Positions 33,576 through 45,000 of a DNA stretch of 64,000 nt are shown in pieces (position 1 is the first letter of the stretch; each line of letters opens with the position of its first letter). The notes below the pieces were generated by a model that was not told the origin of the DNA, searched no databases, and was given only the letters and a program-made list of their open reading frames with translations. The stretch is from Fulvivirga kasyanovii (GTDB taxonomy: Bacteria; Bacteroidota; Bacteroidia; Cytophagales; Cyclobacteriaceae). A program made the position numbers and the translations under genes. The DNA is taken from NCBI RefSeq assembly GCF_009711405.1, contig NZ_SMLW01000675.1, positions 1-64,000 of the forward strand. The letters are read 5' to 3'.

Positions 33576-34346
33576 TCATGAAATTCCGTTTTTTTCCATT
33601 ATTTCCTTCGCAAGGTTCAGGTAGCTCAATGCTCCCTTACTTTCCGCGTCGTGTGCTATAGCAGGTACACCAAAGCTTGGTGACTCACTTAACTTTATAT
33701 TTCTTGGTATTATTGTGTCAAATACTATTTTTTGGAAGTGGGTTTTTACTTCTTCCACAACCTGGTTTGATAGCCTCAATCTAACATCATACATAGTAAG
33801 CAGAATACCTTCAATCTCCAGTTCCGGGTTAAGTCGTGTCTGAATAATCTTTATGGTATTTAATAGCTTTCCTAAACCTTCAAGAGCGAAGTACTCACAC
33901 TGAACAGGTATGATAACTGAGTCTGCCGCGGTCAGGGCATTGATAGTGATCAAACCCAATGATGGAGAACAGTCTATGATAATGAAATCATAATCTTTTT
34001 TCACCAGCTTTAGGGCATCTCGCATTCTTTCTTCCCTGCGTTCAATATTTACCATCTCTACTTCGGCACCCACAAGGTCGATGTGAGAAGGTAAAATGTG
34101 CAGGTAGTCAATGTCCGTCTCTGTAATAGCTTCAGTAACATCAATGCCATCCACCATGCACTCATATATACTTACTTCTACTTCTTTGGGGTTTAAGCCC
34201 AGTCCTGATGTTGAGTTCGCCTGAGGGTCAGCATCAATGACCAGGGTTCTATATTCTAAGGCAGCCATACTAGCTGCAAGATTGATAGCAGATGTAGTTT
34301 TTCCTACACCACCTTTTTGGTTTGCAATGGCAATTACTTTACTCAT
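33576..34346 (-). CDS. parA: ParA/Soj chromosome-partitioning ATPase
   Basis: 256 residues. The deviant Walker A KGGVGKTT (11-18) with two lysines and the Walker A' strand [16 protein letters not shown], Walker [12 protein letters not shown], and later [11 protein letters not shown] are typical of chromosomal ParA/Soj. It moves ParB-parS complexes using ATP. It is the second gene in the chain, 7 bases after the hydrolase gene, and precedes parB. Confidence 0.97.
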   Translation of the reverse strand: MSKVIAIANQKGGVGKTTSAINLAASMAALEYRTLVIDADPQANSTSGLGLNPKEVEVSIYECMVDGIDVTEAITETDIDYLHILPSHIDLVGAEVEMVNIERREERMRDALKLVKKDYDFIIIDCSPSLGLITINALTAADSVIIPVQCEYFALEGLGKLLNTIKIIQTRLNPELEIEGILLTMYDVRLRLSNQVVEEVKTHFQKIVFDTIIPRNIKLSESPSFGVPAIAHDAESKGALSYLNLAKEIMEKNGIS

Positions 34347-34353
34347 CGATTGA

Positions 34354-35034
34354 TTATAAATTAATAGTTTCTCCTATACCCATCAATACCAACTCCTTAC
34401 CATGACTCTGAAAAGCTGATTTTGCTTCTTCGTGGTTTATTTTTATGAGGGGGAAAGTATCATAGTGCATGCCGATTACTTTTTTTGTTCCCACAAAATC
34501 GGCAGCCTTATTAGCATCCTCTATACCCATCGTAAAATTACTTCCAATCGGCAAAAAAGCAAAGTCTATGTTGAACTCGTCCTCAATAAGCTTCATATCA
34601 TAATGAAGTGCAGTGTCTCCGGCATAATAAAAGGTTTTACCTTCACTTTTTATTACATAACCGGCAGGGTTGCCGCCATAGCTGCCGTCGGGCATGCTAC
34701 TGGAGTGTACCGCATTGACCATTTTTAAGGTGCCGAAATCAAAATCCCAACGTCCTCCGTGGTTCATTTGATGCCCGTTTTCCAGCCCTTTCTCGGCAAA
34801 CCATGATATTACTTCAAAAGTTGAAATGATCTGAGCCTTATTGTTCTTATAAATATTTTCTACGTCAGCAATGTGATCCTGATGACCATGGGAAAGGATG
34901 ATGTAGTCAGCTTTAATCTCACTGATGTTTATATCTTTTGCCAATTCATTGGGAGATATAAAAGGATCAAAAAGGAGTTTCTTTCCTGCGGTTGCAACTA
35001 GAAAACACGAATGTCCATAGTAAGTAACTTCCAT
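34354..35034 (-). CDS. UPF0173 metal-dependent hydrolase (MBL fold)
   Basis: 226 residues, a short metallo-beta-lactamase fold. YYGHSCFLV near the N-terminus, the metal-binding HGHQDH (49-54) and the later [11 protein letters not shown] and MHYDTFP are those of the UPF0173 family. The substrate is unknown. It is the first gene of the parAB-dapB-lepB chain and carries a promoter box 37-46 bases upstream. The fold and family are clear; its job in a partition operon is not. Confidence 0.9.
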   Translation of the reverse strand: MEVTYYGHSCFLVATAGKKLLFDPFISPNELAKDINISEIKADYIILSHGHQDHIADVENIYKNNKAQIISTFEVISWFAEKGLENGHQMNHGGRWDFDFGTLKMVNAVHSSSMPDGSYGGNPAGYVIKSEGKTFYYAGDTALHYDMKLIEDEFNIDFAFLPIGSNFTMGIEDANKAADFVGTKKVIGMHYDTFPLIKINHEEAKSAFQSHGKELVLMGIGETINL

Positions 35035-35071
35035 ATTTAACTGTGAGGTTTGGATTACGAAATCAGGGTTA

Positions 35072-35079
35072 CAAAGATA
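35072..35079 (-). promoter_or_regulatory. Bacteroidota -7 promoter box (TATCTTTG) for the hydrolase-parAB chain
   Basis: On the - strand TATCTTTG fits the TAnnTTTG -7 consensus of the primary sigma factor in Bacteroidota and lies 37 bases upstream of the start codon at 35034. I see no clear -33 TTG. Confidence 0.5.
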
Positions 35080-35136
35080 TAAGTTTAATTGAATTATGTA
35101 AGTTAATGTAACGACACTATTTGATGAAAATACAAA

Positions 35137-35221
35137 GAGGCTGTCTACGGAGTCTGGAGATAACCTTTAGCAACATAACCATAGCGGTTTTTAAAGGGCA
35201 ACAGACTCTGAAGACAGCCTC
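35137..35221. repeat. 85-bp element with 20-bp terminal inverted repeats after yidC
   Basis: The end sequences GAGGCTGTCTACGGAGTCTG (35137-35156) and the reverse complement of 35202-35221 agree at 18 of 20 positions. The ends begin GAGGCTGTCT, as in several insertion sequences, so this looks like a MITE. It lies 22 bases after the yidC stop and is followed on the - strand by TTTGTATTTT, so it can also act as a terminator. No target duplication is evident. Confidence 0.55.
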
Positions 35222-35243
35222 AGAATAAATTTTTTAAACTAAA

Positions 35244-37055
35244 TTATTTTTTCGATTTTCCCTGATTACTGGCCTTCATTGCCTCCTCAAGTTTTAACTG
35301 AAATTTCGATTTTTTCTTGTTAACATTCTTTTTCCTGTTCTCCTCGAGGATAACTTTGATTTTTTCTTCGTCAACAAATTTTCTTATCAATGCTTGCTGT
35401 CCAAAAGTTACAATGTTGGATACAAAATAATAGAAACTCAGGGCAGCAGGATAAGAGTTTAGTACAAACATAAATATTACCGGCATCAGATAAGAGAACG
35501 TTTTCATCGGCCCCTGTACGGTACTTACCTGCTGGTTAGACCATGTGTATAGAATGGTCGACATGGTCATCAATAACACGAAAAGACTGACATGGTCTCC
35601 ATAAAAAGGTATGGTGAATGGCAGTTGCATAATGGAGTCATACGTAGACAGATCTTCAGCCCAAAGGAAACTTTCGCCCCTTAACTCAATGGATTGAGGA
35701 AAGAAATAAAACATGGCAAAAAGTATAGGCATCTGCAGTAGCATGGGAATACAGCCACTGAGTGGACTTACCCCTACTTTTTGATAAAGCTTCATTTGCT
35801 CCTGTTGAGCTTTGGTCATGTCGTCACCATGCTTTTCTTTTATTTCGTCCAGCTCTGGTTTCAGTACTTTCATCTTCGCCATAGACAGGTATGACTTATA
35901 TGAAAGAGGGGAAAGCACAAGTTTAATGAGCAGTACCATGATGATTATGATCAAACCATAGTTGCTGATGAAGCCACCTAAAAGATCAAATAAGGGTATG
36001 ATCACAAAGCGATTGATCCATTTCATAGGAGGCCAGCCCAGGTAAAGATTACTCTCAAAATCATCTGCAACGTCACCAAGGATGTGATAATCGTTTGGCC
36101 CAAAGTAATACGTATAAACAGCTTTTCCCGATTTAACATTTTCAGCAGGTATACTTAGGTTAACCTTTGCATATTTTACTGTAGACGGGTCATCAGGATC
36201 TATGGAGGTAGTGAACTTACCTTTGCCAAAGCTTTCGTTGGCTATTATACCTGCAACAAAGAAACGTTGTTTAATAGCCACCCATTTGAGGCTCTCCTCA
36301 ACTACTTCTTCCTCTGTACTATTGCTTCCCTCTGCTAATCCCTCAAACTCTTCTTCAACGGTGTAGTAATTAATCGTAGAGTTCCTGCGGCTCATTTCCA
36401 CATCTTTTTCCTGGGTTTTGATGCGGTCATACCACTGATAAGTCAGGCTTTCCTGCGAAATGTACTGATCCAGTCCTTTGAGTTCAAGAGCATAGCTTAA
36501 CTGATAGCTTCCGTTAGACAGCTTATAAATGTGCTTTACGCTTTGTCCGGGACCAACATTAAGTGTGTAGGTGAGGACTGAAGTGTCGCCTACTGTCTGC
36601 GTATTAGCAGAATAGTAGAGCTTGTTCAGGTCTATTTGCTTACCTAATGAATTCAGAAGAAGAGCAAACTCGTTTCTTTCTTCATTGATCAGTACAACCG
36701 GCTCATCGGTGTAAGTTGTGAAATTCTTAAGCTCAACATTGTTGATCTTACCACCATGATTGGTCAGTGAAATTTTTACCAGGTCATTTTCAAGAACATT
36801 CTCTGTCGCAGCTCCGGAAGCACCATTGGCAAAAACACCGTACTTCTGCTGGTTAAGCAATGTCTGCACGGAATCATTTACTGTTTCTGTAGTTTGGGCT
36901 AAGCTATCGGGTGATTCTATATTTTTATCGCCTTCCGCAAGTTCCGTTACCGGAGTTTGCTCTTCTACCGGTATCGGCTCAGGTGAAAAGAAATAAAAAT
37001 ACAGCAATATCATTACTGCGATTAAAATTAAACCTGTTGCTTGGTTTCTATCCAT
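35244..37055 (-). CDS. yidC: Membrane protein insertase YidC
   Basis: 603 residues. An N-terminal membrane helix (about 7-25) is followed by the large periplasmic P1 domain (to about 350), then the conserved five-helix core with SYLSMAKMKVLKPELDEIKEKHGDD, SGCIPMLLQMPILFAMFYFF and SYLMPVIFMFVLNSYPAALSFYYFVSNIV. The C-terminal tail is strongly basic (KKNVNKKKSKFQLKLEEAMK), as often in this phylum. It inserts inner-membrane proteins with or without SecYEG. It lies 16 bases after pyrG on the same strand. Confidence 0.97.
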   Translation of the reverse strand: MDRNQATGLILIAVMILLYFYFFSPEPIPVEEQTPVTELAEGDKNIESPDSLAQTTETVNDSVQTLLNQQKYGVFANGASGAATENVLENDLVKISLTNHGGKINNVELKNFTTYTDEPVVLINEERNEFALLLNSLGKQIDLNKLYYSANTQTVGDTSVLTYTLNVGPGQSVKHIYKLSNGSYQLSYALELKGLDQYISQESLTYQWYDRIKTQEKDVEMSRRNSTINYYTVEEEFEGLAEGSNSTEEEVVEESLKWVAIKQRFFVAGIIANESFGKGKFTTSIDPDDPSTVKYAKVNLSIPAENVKSGKAVYTYYFGPNDYHILGDVADDFESNLYLGWPPMKWINRFVIIPLFDLLGGFISNYGLIIIIMVLLIKLVLSPLSYKSYLSMAKMKVLKPELDEIKEKHGDDMTKAQQEQMKLYQKVGVSPLSGCIPMLLQMPILFAMFYFFPQSIELRGESFLWAEDLSTYDSIMQLPFTIPFYGDHVSLFVLLMTMSTILYTWSNQQVSTVQGPMKTFSYLMPVIFMFVLNSYPAALSFYYFVSNIVTFGQQALIRKFVDEEKIKVILEENRKKNVNKKKSKFQLKLEEAMKASNQGKSKK

Positions 37056-37071
37056 TGTATTCTTTTAATAA

Positions 37072-38700
37072 TTAACGCTTTGAGTTATTCTCTTTCTTGT
37101 GGTTCTGAGCAGCCTCTACGAATTTTACAAATAGAGGGTGCGGATTTAAAACTGTACTCTTAAGCTCAGGGTGGTACTGCGTACCAATAAACCATGGATG
37201 GTCTTTAAGCTCAACAACTTCAACCAATCCCGTATCAGGATTGATCCCGGTAGCCATTAGTCCTGCTTTTTCCATTTGCTCCAGATATTTATTATTAAAC
37301 TCGTATCTGTGCCTGTGGCGCTCACTGATCTTTGTTTTCCCGTAGACAGAGCTTGTCTTGCTTCCTTTTTTCAAATCACAAGGATAAGCACCCAATCTCA
37401 TTGTTCCACCTTTATCTGTTACTTTCTTTTGCTCCTCCATCAGGTCTATTACCGGATGTTTTGTTTTCTCATTAAGCTCGGTAGAAGAAGCATCTTTAAG
37501 TTTTAATACATTTCTGGCGAATTCAATAACAGCGCATTGCATGCCCAGACAAATGCCAAAAAATGGTGTTTTACTTTCCCTCAGGAATTTGACAGCCTCG
37601 ATTTTTCCTTCCACACCACGCTCACCAAAACCCGGAGCTACCAGAACGCCATCAAATTTACCCAAAATAGATGCGCTGTTTTCTTCAGTGATCGTTTCAG
37701 ATGAGATCCACTCTATATTTACCTTGCACTCATTTACCGCACCAGCATGGGTAAATGCTTCAACTATGGACTTATACGCATCAGGAAGCTCTACATATTT
37801 ACCCACCAGGCCAATATTGACTTCGTCAGTAGGGTTTTTTAGTTTGCCCAGAAAGACTTTCCACTGGTCAAGGTTTGGTTCGTTTTTGTTGGGTATTTTC
37901 AATTTGGCCAGCACACGTTCGGCTAGTTTCTCCTTTCGCATCAGGATAGGCACGTCATAAATAGTATCTGCATCCAGAGCTTCGATGACAGAGTTAATGT
38001 GGACGTTGCAAAACAGGGCTAGTTTTTTTCTTATTTCCGGTGGAAGGTGCCTTTCAGACCTGCATACCAGGATGTCAGGCTGAATACCAGCCTCTAATAG
38101 TTGCTTGACAGAGTGCTGGGTAGGTTTTGTCTTTAATTCTTTTGCAGCGCTTAGGTAGGGGATAAGCGTGAGGTGGATAACAAGAAAGTTGTTTACACCC
38201 ACATCCCATTTTACCTGTCGTACGGCTTCAATAAAAGGAAGAGATTCAATATCACCAACGCAACCGCCTATCTCAGTAATTACAAAATCATATTCACCAC
38301 TTTCACCAAGCTGGAAAATGTTTCTCTTTATTTCATCAGTGATGTGAGGTACAACCTGCACTGTTTTACCCAGATATTCACCTTTTCTCTCTTTGGTGAT
38401 TACGTTATTATATATTCGGCCAGTAGTAACATTATTGGCCTGTGAAGTTGGAGTGTTTAGAAATCTTTCATAGTGTCCGAGATCAAGGTCTGTTTCAGCC
38501 CCATCATCGGTTACATAGCATTCTCCATGTTCATATGGGTTAAGAGTGCCAGGATCTATATTAATATAGGGATCAAATTTTTGTATGGTAACTTTGAATC
38601 CTCTTGCCTGAAGCAGTTTGCCCAAAGAAGCTGAGATGATTCCTTTACCAAGAGAAGAAGTTACCCCACCGGTAACAAAAATATACTTTGCCGTAGCCAT
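37072..38700 (-). CDS. pyrG: CTP synthase
   Basis: 542 residues, the usual length. The amidoligase half begins [17 protein letters not shown] (Walker A type), with GGCVGDIE and the UTP/CTP site TKPTQHSV. The glutaminase half has the catalytic C384 in GICLGMQ, PGFGERG, and the partner histidine-glutamate in QYHPELKS. It makes CTP from UTP with ATP and glutamine. It heads the pyrG-yidC pair and has a good promoter box (38744-38751) upstream. It diverges from the giant adhesin gene across 300 bases. Confidence 0.98.
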   Translation of the reverse strand: MATAKYIFVTGGVTSSLGKGIISASLGKLLQARGFKVTIQKFDPYINIDPGTLNPYEHGECYVTDDGAETDLDLGHYERFLNTPTSQANNVTTGRIYNNVITKERKGEYLGKTVQVVPHITDEIKRNIFQLGESGEYDFVITEIGGCVGDIESLPFIEAVRQVKWDVGVNNFLVIHLTLIPYLSAAKELKTKPTQHSVKQLLEAGIQPDILVCRSERHLPPEIRKKLALFCNVHINSVIEALDADTIYDVPILMRKEKLAERVLAKLKIPNKNEPNLDQWKVFLGKLKNPTDEVNIGLVGKYVELPDAYKSIVEAFTHAGAVNECKVNIEWISSETITEENSASILGKFDGVLVAPGFGERGVEGKIEAVKFLRESKTPFFGICLGMQCAVIEFARNVLKLKDASSTELNEKTKHPVIDLMEEQKKVTDKGGTMRLGAYPCDLKKGSKTSSVYGKTKISERHRHRYEFNNKYLEQMEKAGLMATGINPDTGLVEVVELKDHPWFIGTQYHPELKSTVLNPHPLFVKFVEAAQNHKKENNSKR

Positions 38701-38743
38701 AAGTTGATTTAGTAGTATGAATTGCTTTAGAACTTATGGGGTG

Positions 38744-38751
38744 CAAAGGTA
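38744..38751 (-). promoter_or_regulatory. Bacteroidota -7 promoter box (TACCTTTG) for pyrG
   Basis: The - strand reads TACCTTTG, a perfect TAnnTTTG, 43 bases upstream of the pyrG start. The rest of 38701-39000 is AT-rich and must hold the adhesin promoter, but I see no second clear box. Confidence 0.6.
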
Positions 38752-39000
38752 CATGAATAACCTGAAATCGGTAATAGAAATAAGAAATTTTATATTGAAC
38801 AAAAAAAGACCTAACCACTTGTCAAATATGGCTTTGTGAAAAAATCGGAAAAATCTAATTTGAGATGGTTACAAGAAAAACTAATATTGTATTCATTGTT
38901 CAAACAAGCTATATCCAAAAATCCCCCTCTGACCTATAAGTTTTGAGGATATATGCTTATTTTGAACTTTAATTACGGAGAATCTAACCAACCACCTTTA

Positions 39001-42000
39001 ATGAAAGTTGTCTATAAACTTACCAGTCATTTATTTCTTCTTGTTTTATTGATTTTAGCGGGATTTGACGGCTTTGCAGGATTCAGAGATAATTGTGAAG
39101 AACCATTGTCTGCGAATAGCTATAATGAATTAAATTTATATAGTGCATCAGTTGACTTTACGCCAGGCTCTCTTTTTGCTGGTTTCGCAAGAACATCTTC
39201 CTGGTTAAGGGCTTCTATGAATGAAGCAGGTACTATATATTTTGCGCTTTATTCATCTAATCCAGGGACTTTGACAGCCAATCAAATTAGAATTGATGCT
39301 TTAAATCTTGGAGGAGTTACAGCTTCAAGAATCCGCGGACAGGCTGAAACTTTTTCTGCCGCTGATACTCCTGATAATCCTTCTTTTCCTGGGACACCAT
39401 ATACGGGAGCAAGATTTACAGGGTTAACTAATAATACTACTTACTATTATGCCATGGTTGCATTCGATGTTGGAGATGTGAATGCAGGTACCGTTGTGCA
39501 GGGTAGCGATGCTACTGCTGCACAAAATTGTTCTGTTGCATTTCCAAATAGTGGCCAAGCGGGGTCTGATGTTAATGTTTGTGGGCCACGTCAGGTTCAA
39601 TTTAATTTAGTCTTGACCGGCATTGATTATGAGGATCCGTATACATTATCCTATCTATACTATTTTGACTATGAAAATTCAGGGTTTGGTACACCTACAA
39701 TAGTTTCCCCTACATTGGACAACCCATCTGAGCTAAATGTGTCAAGTCAATCGTGGTCGGCATCTGCCAATTACACTTTTCCAGATAATGGTACGGATTG
39801 TTCATATCTGACAAGAGCGCATTTAAGATATACCGATAGTGGTGTTATTTGTACCAGTGTTTTTCAGGAACAAACTTATGAAGTTTTTGATGATCTAGCT
39901 AACGGAGCATTAGGACAGATTGATATTACGGATCCACTGGAAGGTGATGATGAGATCGAGGTATGCGAGGGAGAAAGTGTGACAGTTACTTTTAATAATG
40001 AGTCTACGGTAAACTGTGTGTCTCCGATTGAAGTTGATAAAAAAAATACCAGGATCAGATGGTATCAGTATATATACGGAGTTAACTCAGGTGATAGTGA
40101 TTTTCTTGCAGATGTGGAAGTTGATGCTACTGCTGATGGAGAGGGTATCCAATCCTCTTTTCCTTACGCAGGTCCTATAAAAGTGCTTTCTTCGCCAGTT
40201 GATGAAAATACTCCATTGCCTGGAACTTATGACATTAATGTTCTTCCGACCAATGTGTACGCTCCATCAGGCAAACGGTTTGTTGTTCGATTAAGAATGT
40301 GGAATGTATGTAATCCGTATGATGATACACCTGGGCCAGAATTTCCTATAACCAATCTTACACCTTCTTCTGGGGATTTGGCAGATGGAGATGAAGCTCC
40401 TATCACCGATGATGCTACTATTGTTTTGGTTCAACAACCTCCAGTGGCTGTGGCTGTTGACAAAGAAATTTGTAATGGAGGTGTACTTCCGAATTTTGAA
40501 GTGACAGTTCCAGCTCCTGGAACTTTTGACATAATAAATTGGTATGATGATGATCCGTCGGCCGGTGGAAATTTAATTACTACCAACACTTCAACTACTT
40601 TAAGCGCAAGTTCTGGGGGGGTAAACAATAGTACTACTGCAGGTCAATATACAGTTTGGGTGTCGTATCAAAGACCCACGACTGGAGTAGGAACAGTATG
40701 TACAAGTGAACCAATTCCTACTTCTATTTATATTAGAGAAGATTTAGTTCAGCCTGATGCCATTAGTGGAAGTAGTGAAATATGTAACGGAACAAATAAT
40801 GTTTCATTTTCTTTGCCAACTCCGGCGGCTCCCACAGCGATTGGAGGGATAACAGAATATGAATGGTCTACTACTGGTGGAAGCGGGGTAAACCTTAATG
40901 CCACGACAGGTCAAAGTATTACAGCAAATTTCAACTTAGGAGGATCATTCTCTTCAGTCACCAGAACAATCAGGGTGAGAAGAAAGTATTCTACAGCACC
41001 AGATTGCTATTCCAATTATCGAAATTTTACAGTAACAATATACAATACTACACTTGGAGGCATTATTAACTCAGACAACGTTATATGTGAAGGAGAGTCA
41101 ACAGGAGTATTGACACTGACAGGGCATCGGGGAGACGTTGTGAGGTGGGAAAGGCAGGTTAATAATGGAGGGTTTGTTGATATTGGTAATGCAGGAAATA
41201 CAAGCTTTCAAGAGACTTTGGTAGCTGAAGGTACGTATGATTACAGAGCAATAATTGAAAATGGAGTTTGCACCACCGAAACCAGTGCTGATGCAACAAT
41301 TACGGTTAACCCCGTTCCTGTAAAGCCGACAATTACTGAGGTTGGAGATGGGACAAATATTTGTGCAGATGGTAGCCAAACCATTTTACAGTCTGATAAT
41401 ACCGATGGTGATGCGGATGAATATGCGTGGTTTAAGGACCCAGATTTGTCAACCCCTATACAACAGAATACGAGCAATCAACTGGTATTGGATTTAGTAA
41501 GTGAGTCTGGCAGATATTATGTACAAACAATTGGTATCGATCCAACAAACTGCGAAAGCCAATTATCTGATCCAATTGATATTGTTATCAACCCGCTTCC
41601 AACTGCTACTATAGCAGGTGGTGGTTCTGTTTGTGCTGGGAATCCGGCCCCACCAGCAGTAGTCACACTTACGGGAACAGGACCATATAATATTACCTAT
41701 ACCCGGGATGGGGTACCTGCCACTGTTAACGGCATCACTTCACCCTATACCATCCCCGGTTCTACATCTGTTGTGGATGGGTTGGATGATACCTACGAGA
41801 TTACATCTGTCACTGATTTGGGTACATCGATAAATTGTACGGTTACATCCCCTTCAGCGAATATTACAGGCTCAGCTACAATAGCTGTAAGTGCTGTAGC
41901 TCCTCCGGCTATAGAATCTGTAACGGTTGAAACAGCAGTTTGTGATGATGGTGCTTCTACAGATGCGCCTGATATTATTATCGATTTATCACCAGATGAT

Positions 42001-45000
42001 AATACACAGCAATATGACATTACCTATAACATAAACGGCGGTAGTTCAATTGTAATTACTAATCAACCGGTAGATGCCTTAGGTGTTTTTAGGATACAAC
42101 CTGACTATACTGCGGATTTAGGAGGAACTCCGGGGACATATTCTTACGAGATTACATCAATTGTTAATGTAACATCTTCCTGTACAGCTACCGGTTTACC
42201 CTCAGGACCACATAATGTTATTATCAACCCTCGTCCTGCGGACCCAACGAATCCGGTTGATGCTATAGCTTGTTCTACCGATTTGACAGGAGCGACACTT
42301 TCTGTGGATGCTCCACCAGCAGGAAACATAATCCATTGGTATCAGGATGCTGCCTTAACTGTTGATGCTGATCCGGCTTTCGGAACAGTTTCCGGAGCTC
42401 AGGGAGAGTTATTTACTCCTTCTTCTACGACAACAGCAACTTTTTATGCTGTAGTTGAAAGCAATACTGCTCCAACCAATTGCGAAAGCTTAAATGCAGT
42501 GTCAGTGGTACATACGCAGGACTTGGCTCCTTCCTCTGCTGATGCAGATGCGGATGATGACCTCACATTATTAGAAACCTGTACAGACCAGATTACCTTG
42601 GGGGCAGTACCTGCTGATAATGGAGGAAGTGGCATATGGACTTACTCAGGTCTACTTTTTTATGAAGACTTTGAGTCATCTGCCAACGGAACAATAGTAG
42701 ATAATGATCAGTTTGGCTGGTCAAGAAATACGAACTCACTTTCTTTAGATGCTGATACACATTTTGAAGTTCGCAATAACTATTTTGAAGCAAGAGATCT
42801 TGATGGGATTGATGTTGACTGGATTTCCAATGATATTGATATTTCCGGGGTTACGAATATAGATGTTTCTGTTGATGTTGCTGAAGCAGGAGTTCACGAA
42901 GGAGCCGATCATATAGAGATTTACTATCAAATAGATGCGAATCCAATTCAGCTCATAGCTAGTGTTAACAATAACTTTTCAACACCTGATGGCGCCTTTG
43001 TTAATTTGTCAGGTAGTCTTGTGTCTGGTGGAGGCAGTGCATTAAAAATTATAGTGCGGGTACAAAACAGTGCAAATGATGAATTTTTGCGATTTGATAA
43101 TGTAGTTGTCAGGGATCAATCTGCGAATACTTTAAGCTTCTCTAATATTAGCGATGAGAATGCCGTTGTTTCCGGATTGCCCGTAGGTACCACAACACTT
43201 ACCTGGACTGTTTCGAGTGCTTTGGGAGTTTGTAGTCCTACATCACAAACGGTGGACGTTATTCGAAACCCCTTACCAGTTGCTAACGATCCTCTTCCTG
43301 AGTTATGTGAGGAATTGCCACAGAGTAGCAATATAGTTACAGGGGTAGACTTAACCGCATATAATGATCAGATTACCGGAATTGTAGGCTCAACAGGGAG
43401 GATCGTGCAGTTTTTTACTGACCCACCTCCTGTTAATTTAATTGCTGATCCTACAAATGTTGATGTTAGTAATGGGACTATCATCTATACCAGAGTTACA
43501 GATACTGGTACTTCTGCAAATACGTCATGTGAGCAAGATGGGGCGATTACCTTTACTGTACATACACTGCCTGATGCAATAGATCAGGGTGCTACTAATT
43601 CGGAGACTGTATTTTGCGAAGAAACAGTAGGTAGTGGAGATAAAGATGACATTGACCTTACAACCTTAAATGACAATGTAACTAATAATTCGGCTGATAG
43701 AACTGTGGAGTGGTTTGTTGATCCGGGAGGTGTTGTGACAGTGCCTTCTGATCTTACGGGTTTTGAAATAATCTCTCCGGCTGATACGGATGTGGATGAT
43801 GTTCAGGATGGAGACATTTTTTATGCTGTGATTACAGATAATAATACATTGTGTCAAGATATTGCAGCAGTTGAGTTTACTATTAATCCCAGACCGGTTG
43901 ATAACTCAATTATTACACCGGATAATACGACACCGGCTTCTTATACTATTTGTAAAAGCTCAAATATTCAAATATTCCAGGTTGATGATGCTTTAAACCC
44001 TGGATCAACCTACAGTTGGAGTGTCCCGACCGGAACGGGAGAGTTTGTTCAGGTTGGTGGTAGCAATGACTTTTTTGTATTGCTCAGGTTCCCCAACGAA
44101 GTATTAGCGCCCGGACTTCCTGTTACGGTAACTGAAACATCGGCAGATGGTTGCGTTGGCAACACAAATACTATCATGATTATTGTTGATGACGCTCCAG
44201 CCAAACCAATAATCGCTGGTGATTCAGAGGTGTGCACTGGACAGCAAAACGTGGTTTATTCAATTACAGCACCAACAGGAGGCTCAACTTACACCTGGAA
44301 TGTACCGGGAACCCTGGGTTCAATAGTTAGTGGTCAGGGAACGGATGAAATTGTTGTCAATATTGGAACAGCTACAGGTAATATTACAGTAACAGAAACC
44401 AGCTCTGCGGGTTGTACCAGTCCGGCTGCGGATCCTTTTGCAGTCACTGTCAATCCAAGGCCGGTTATGACTTCATCAAATGCAGAAGAGATATGCAGTG
44501 GAGGAGCTGTAAATAGTGTTCTGACCTTTACATCGAGCATTCCGGGAAGTACTTTTGCCTGGGAAGTGATCTCTAAGACAGGGCCAATAGGTGGAGCTTC
44601 TGTTGGTCAGACAGGAGCGGGAAATATTACTCAGGTTTTGACGAATACATCCGGTGCCGTTGGCTCAGTTACATATGAAGTTACACCGACCAGCCCGGAT
44701 AATTGCGATGGAAATACTCAGGTAGTTGTAATTACGGTTAATCCTGAACCCGTTGGTCAGGATGACCTTGAACTGTATTGTAGTGATGTGCCTCTCAATT
44801 ACAATATTCAGGTAGATAATATTAATGGCTTGGGTAATTCACTGGCAAGTGAGTTTACTTATACAGTAATCAGTAGCGACCCGGGTAATGTGCCTGCCGG
44901 CGCTGACCGCGCAGTGGCTTCAGGTGATCCAATAACTGATACTTATACCAATACAGGAGCAACAAATGTTGATATTACCTATACCATAACACCTTTTGAA

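Noticed and set aside
30106-35034. A parS centromere site near parAB
   Set aside because: I looked for TGTTTCACGTGAAACA and close variants by eye and found none in the window.
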